Assembly (NCBI GenBank): GCA_013397865.1
Contig: VZTI01003805.1
Span: forward strand, 889,358-953,357
Source of the DNA: Struthidea cinerea
Lineage: Eukaryota > Chordata > Aves > Passeriformes > Corcoracidae
Length of the DNA stretch: 64,000 nucleotides
Direction of reading: 5' to 3'
The notes beneath the pieces are model-generated. The model was not told the DNA's origin. It was given only the letters and a program-made list of their open reading frames with translations, and did no database searches. The translations under genes were made by a program, and so were the position numbers. Shown piece by piece: positions 62,351 through 64,000 of this stretch. The stretch's first letter is position 1. Every line of letters begins with the position of its first letter.

Positions 62351-64000
62351 TGCACCCAAGACTGTGGTTTGAGAATAGCATTTATTTTCTGACTTAGATT
62401 TCGTCTGCCAATCTCATTTCATGTGTGTGAATCCAAGTCAGCTTGAGCTACACTAACTGCCTGCTATAAGTAGTGCTTTTCCTTCATGGATTATATTTCA
62501 GCTTTTTTTTTCCCCACTGTAATTGACTGTGCAGTTTCTTGCTCTCCTCACCTGACTCTGTTCCCTAAAGAAGGGCTGCAGGATACTCTCCCTTTGCCTT
62601 TAGACCACTGTTATAGACAAAGCAGGGAAAAAAAATCTCATCCTCCCTTCAACAAGAGGGAGAAAGGGAGAAGATACATTTTACATTTTCTGGCTCATAA
62701 AATTATGAGACCATTGAGTTGAAGTATCCAGTTTTTCTCTCACAGGGAAGAGCATTTAAGCACAATTTTTTCTGAAAAAAGGAGTTGTGTTCCGCAGGCA
62801 CCAACAGCAAATCTCAATTCATACCAAAAAAAATGAGGAAACTGCCTTCCAAATAAAAAGGCATCAAAAAACCCCTAAACTTTTCTGTCTAGGCCTGGAA
62901 ACTGAAAGTCAGTCTATGTTAGCTCTGAGACATGGCATTGATGATTCTCTGCCTTTAGTTATACATAGATTTAATCTCAGAATCTTCAGTGAGATTACAA
63001 ACCTAAGTTATAGTTCTTTGTCTGTGGAACAGAAGCACAGATGAGTGTAAGAATAAAAGGCAAAGCCCAGCCAGTATTTGCTTTTGCTTGGGTGGGTTGG
63101 TTATGGATGCAAAAACAGCCTTAAAAAGGCTTTTCCGAGCCCCTGAGGGTTATGTCAAAATGTGAAGACTTGGCATTGGTTTTAAGAGTTATTTTTAACC
63201 TGGCTCAGTTCGCAATCTGTTTCACAACACATGCCCATGAGTATTTTCCTGTGAACAACTGAGGAAGAGGCACGGTTAGCATGGGGTGAGAGTGAGCAGT
63301 GAGAATAGGGGCTGTGTGTTGGTGTCATCTCAGGGCCTTCCCACCTCACCAGGGCACTTCAGAGAGAAATTCTGGCTCTTAAAATTTATTTGTCACAAAT
63401 AAGATGGTGAAATGAGGGGTTGGCTTCACCGACTTCACTGTGCTTTCAAATCTGATCAGATGTGCTGGAGCAAAAAATACAGTGTCATTAAAGAAATGCC
63501 AATATATTTGCATATTGATTTAGATGCAGGAGAAGGAAAGGTAAAAACCAATAAAGGTAGTTCAGTCCGATAACCCCGCATACGTGGAACACGTTTGAGA
63601 GGTAAATAAATAGTGTTATTGATAATTTTACATTTGTTTTCACACAGCGTTTTGTGAGAGCATTTTACGGGTCTTTTCGACTGGTTCAAAAGATTTCTCT
63701 CATCCTGTCTTTTAATTAAGTGAAAGAATGCTTAGTTTGATTCTCTGCTGTAATAAAATCATGGGAAACTTTTATGGGCAAGGGAAGATTGCTACTAATG
63801 CTAGTTTTTGCTTACACATTTAACTGACTGTATAATGAAAGAAGAGAATGATTATTCCTTATCTGTCCCTTTTTATCAATCAGAAAATAGCTAAAATCTG
63901 AACTCCATCTCAGAATAATTTTTATGATTTTCTGGTATTTAAACAAAAGCATAATATTACTATGCTAGTAAATTGCAAGTTGCCTGTGTACTATGTGTTT
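62351..64000. other. non-coding stretch to the window end
   Basis: AT-rich unique DNA. Frames of 78 to 85 codons lie at 62486-62722 and 62787-63044 on the + strand and at 63689-63456 on the - strand. None has a recognisable motif. Confidence 0.6.

Noticed and set aside
1..64000. Endogenous retrovirus, tRNA, snRNA, microRNA or mitochondrial insert
   Set aside because: Looked for LTR-like ends, protease/polymerase blocks, tRNA B-box words, U-snRNA 5' ends and familiar microRNA seeds with a hairpin; none was seen by eye. A covariance-model scan was not possible here.

Overview
This 64 kb window reads as AT-rich, CpG-poor, non-coding DNA from a vertebrate nuclear genome, most likely a bird. The main evidence is decayed CR1-type LINE reverse transcriptase. 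One clear copy lies on the + strand near 21.6-22.0 kb and one on the - strand near 58.5-58.7 kb, and shorter, weaker matches lie near 2.1 kb and 62.3 kb. No Alu, L1, B1 or other mammalian repeats were recognised, and interspersed repeats are very sparse, which suits a bird. Turtles and crocodilians also carry CR1, so the assignment is an inference. There are no operons, ribosome binding sites, rRNA or tRNA genes, CRISPR arrays or bacterial or phage features.

No protein-coding gene could be recognised. The longest open frames (164, 152, 149, 134, 131 and 130 codons) lack a recognisable domain. Most look like chance frames in AT-rich or stop-poor GC-rich DNA. The window is best described as a gene desert or the inside of a very large intron.

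Layout: 0-12 kb is AT-rich sequence with one probable old CR1 tail and a homeodomain-site-rich AT block near 6.4 kb. At 12.3-13.8 kb there is a splice-bounded exon-like segment on the - strand and then a GC-rich island with a G-quadruplex motif. At 13.8-21.4 kb there is mostly unique sequence, an interrupted A tract and the best splice-bounded candidate exon of the window (- strand, 18.74-18.81 kb). The main CR1 relic sits at 21.6-22.0 kb. At 22-33 kb there are several AT-rich blocks that resemble conserved non-coding elements, plus two further - strand exon-like open frames (24.0 and 32.0 kb). From 33 to 58 kb the sequence is largely featureless, with homopolymer tracts. From 58.5 kb to the end there are a - strand CR1 relic, a perfect 11-bp hairpin and a short CR1 match.

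Three of the four exon-like segments share the - strand with well-formed acceptors, and two of these also have strong donors. A spliced - strand non-coding transcript is therefore possible but unproven. No novel multi-gene system is visible.
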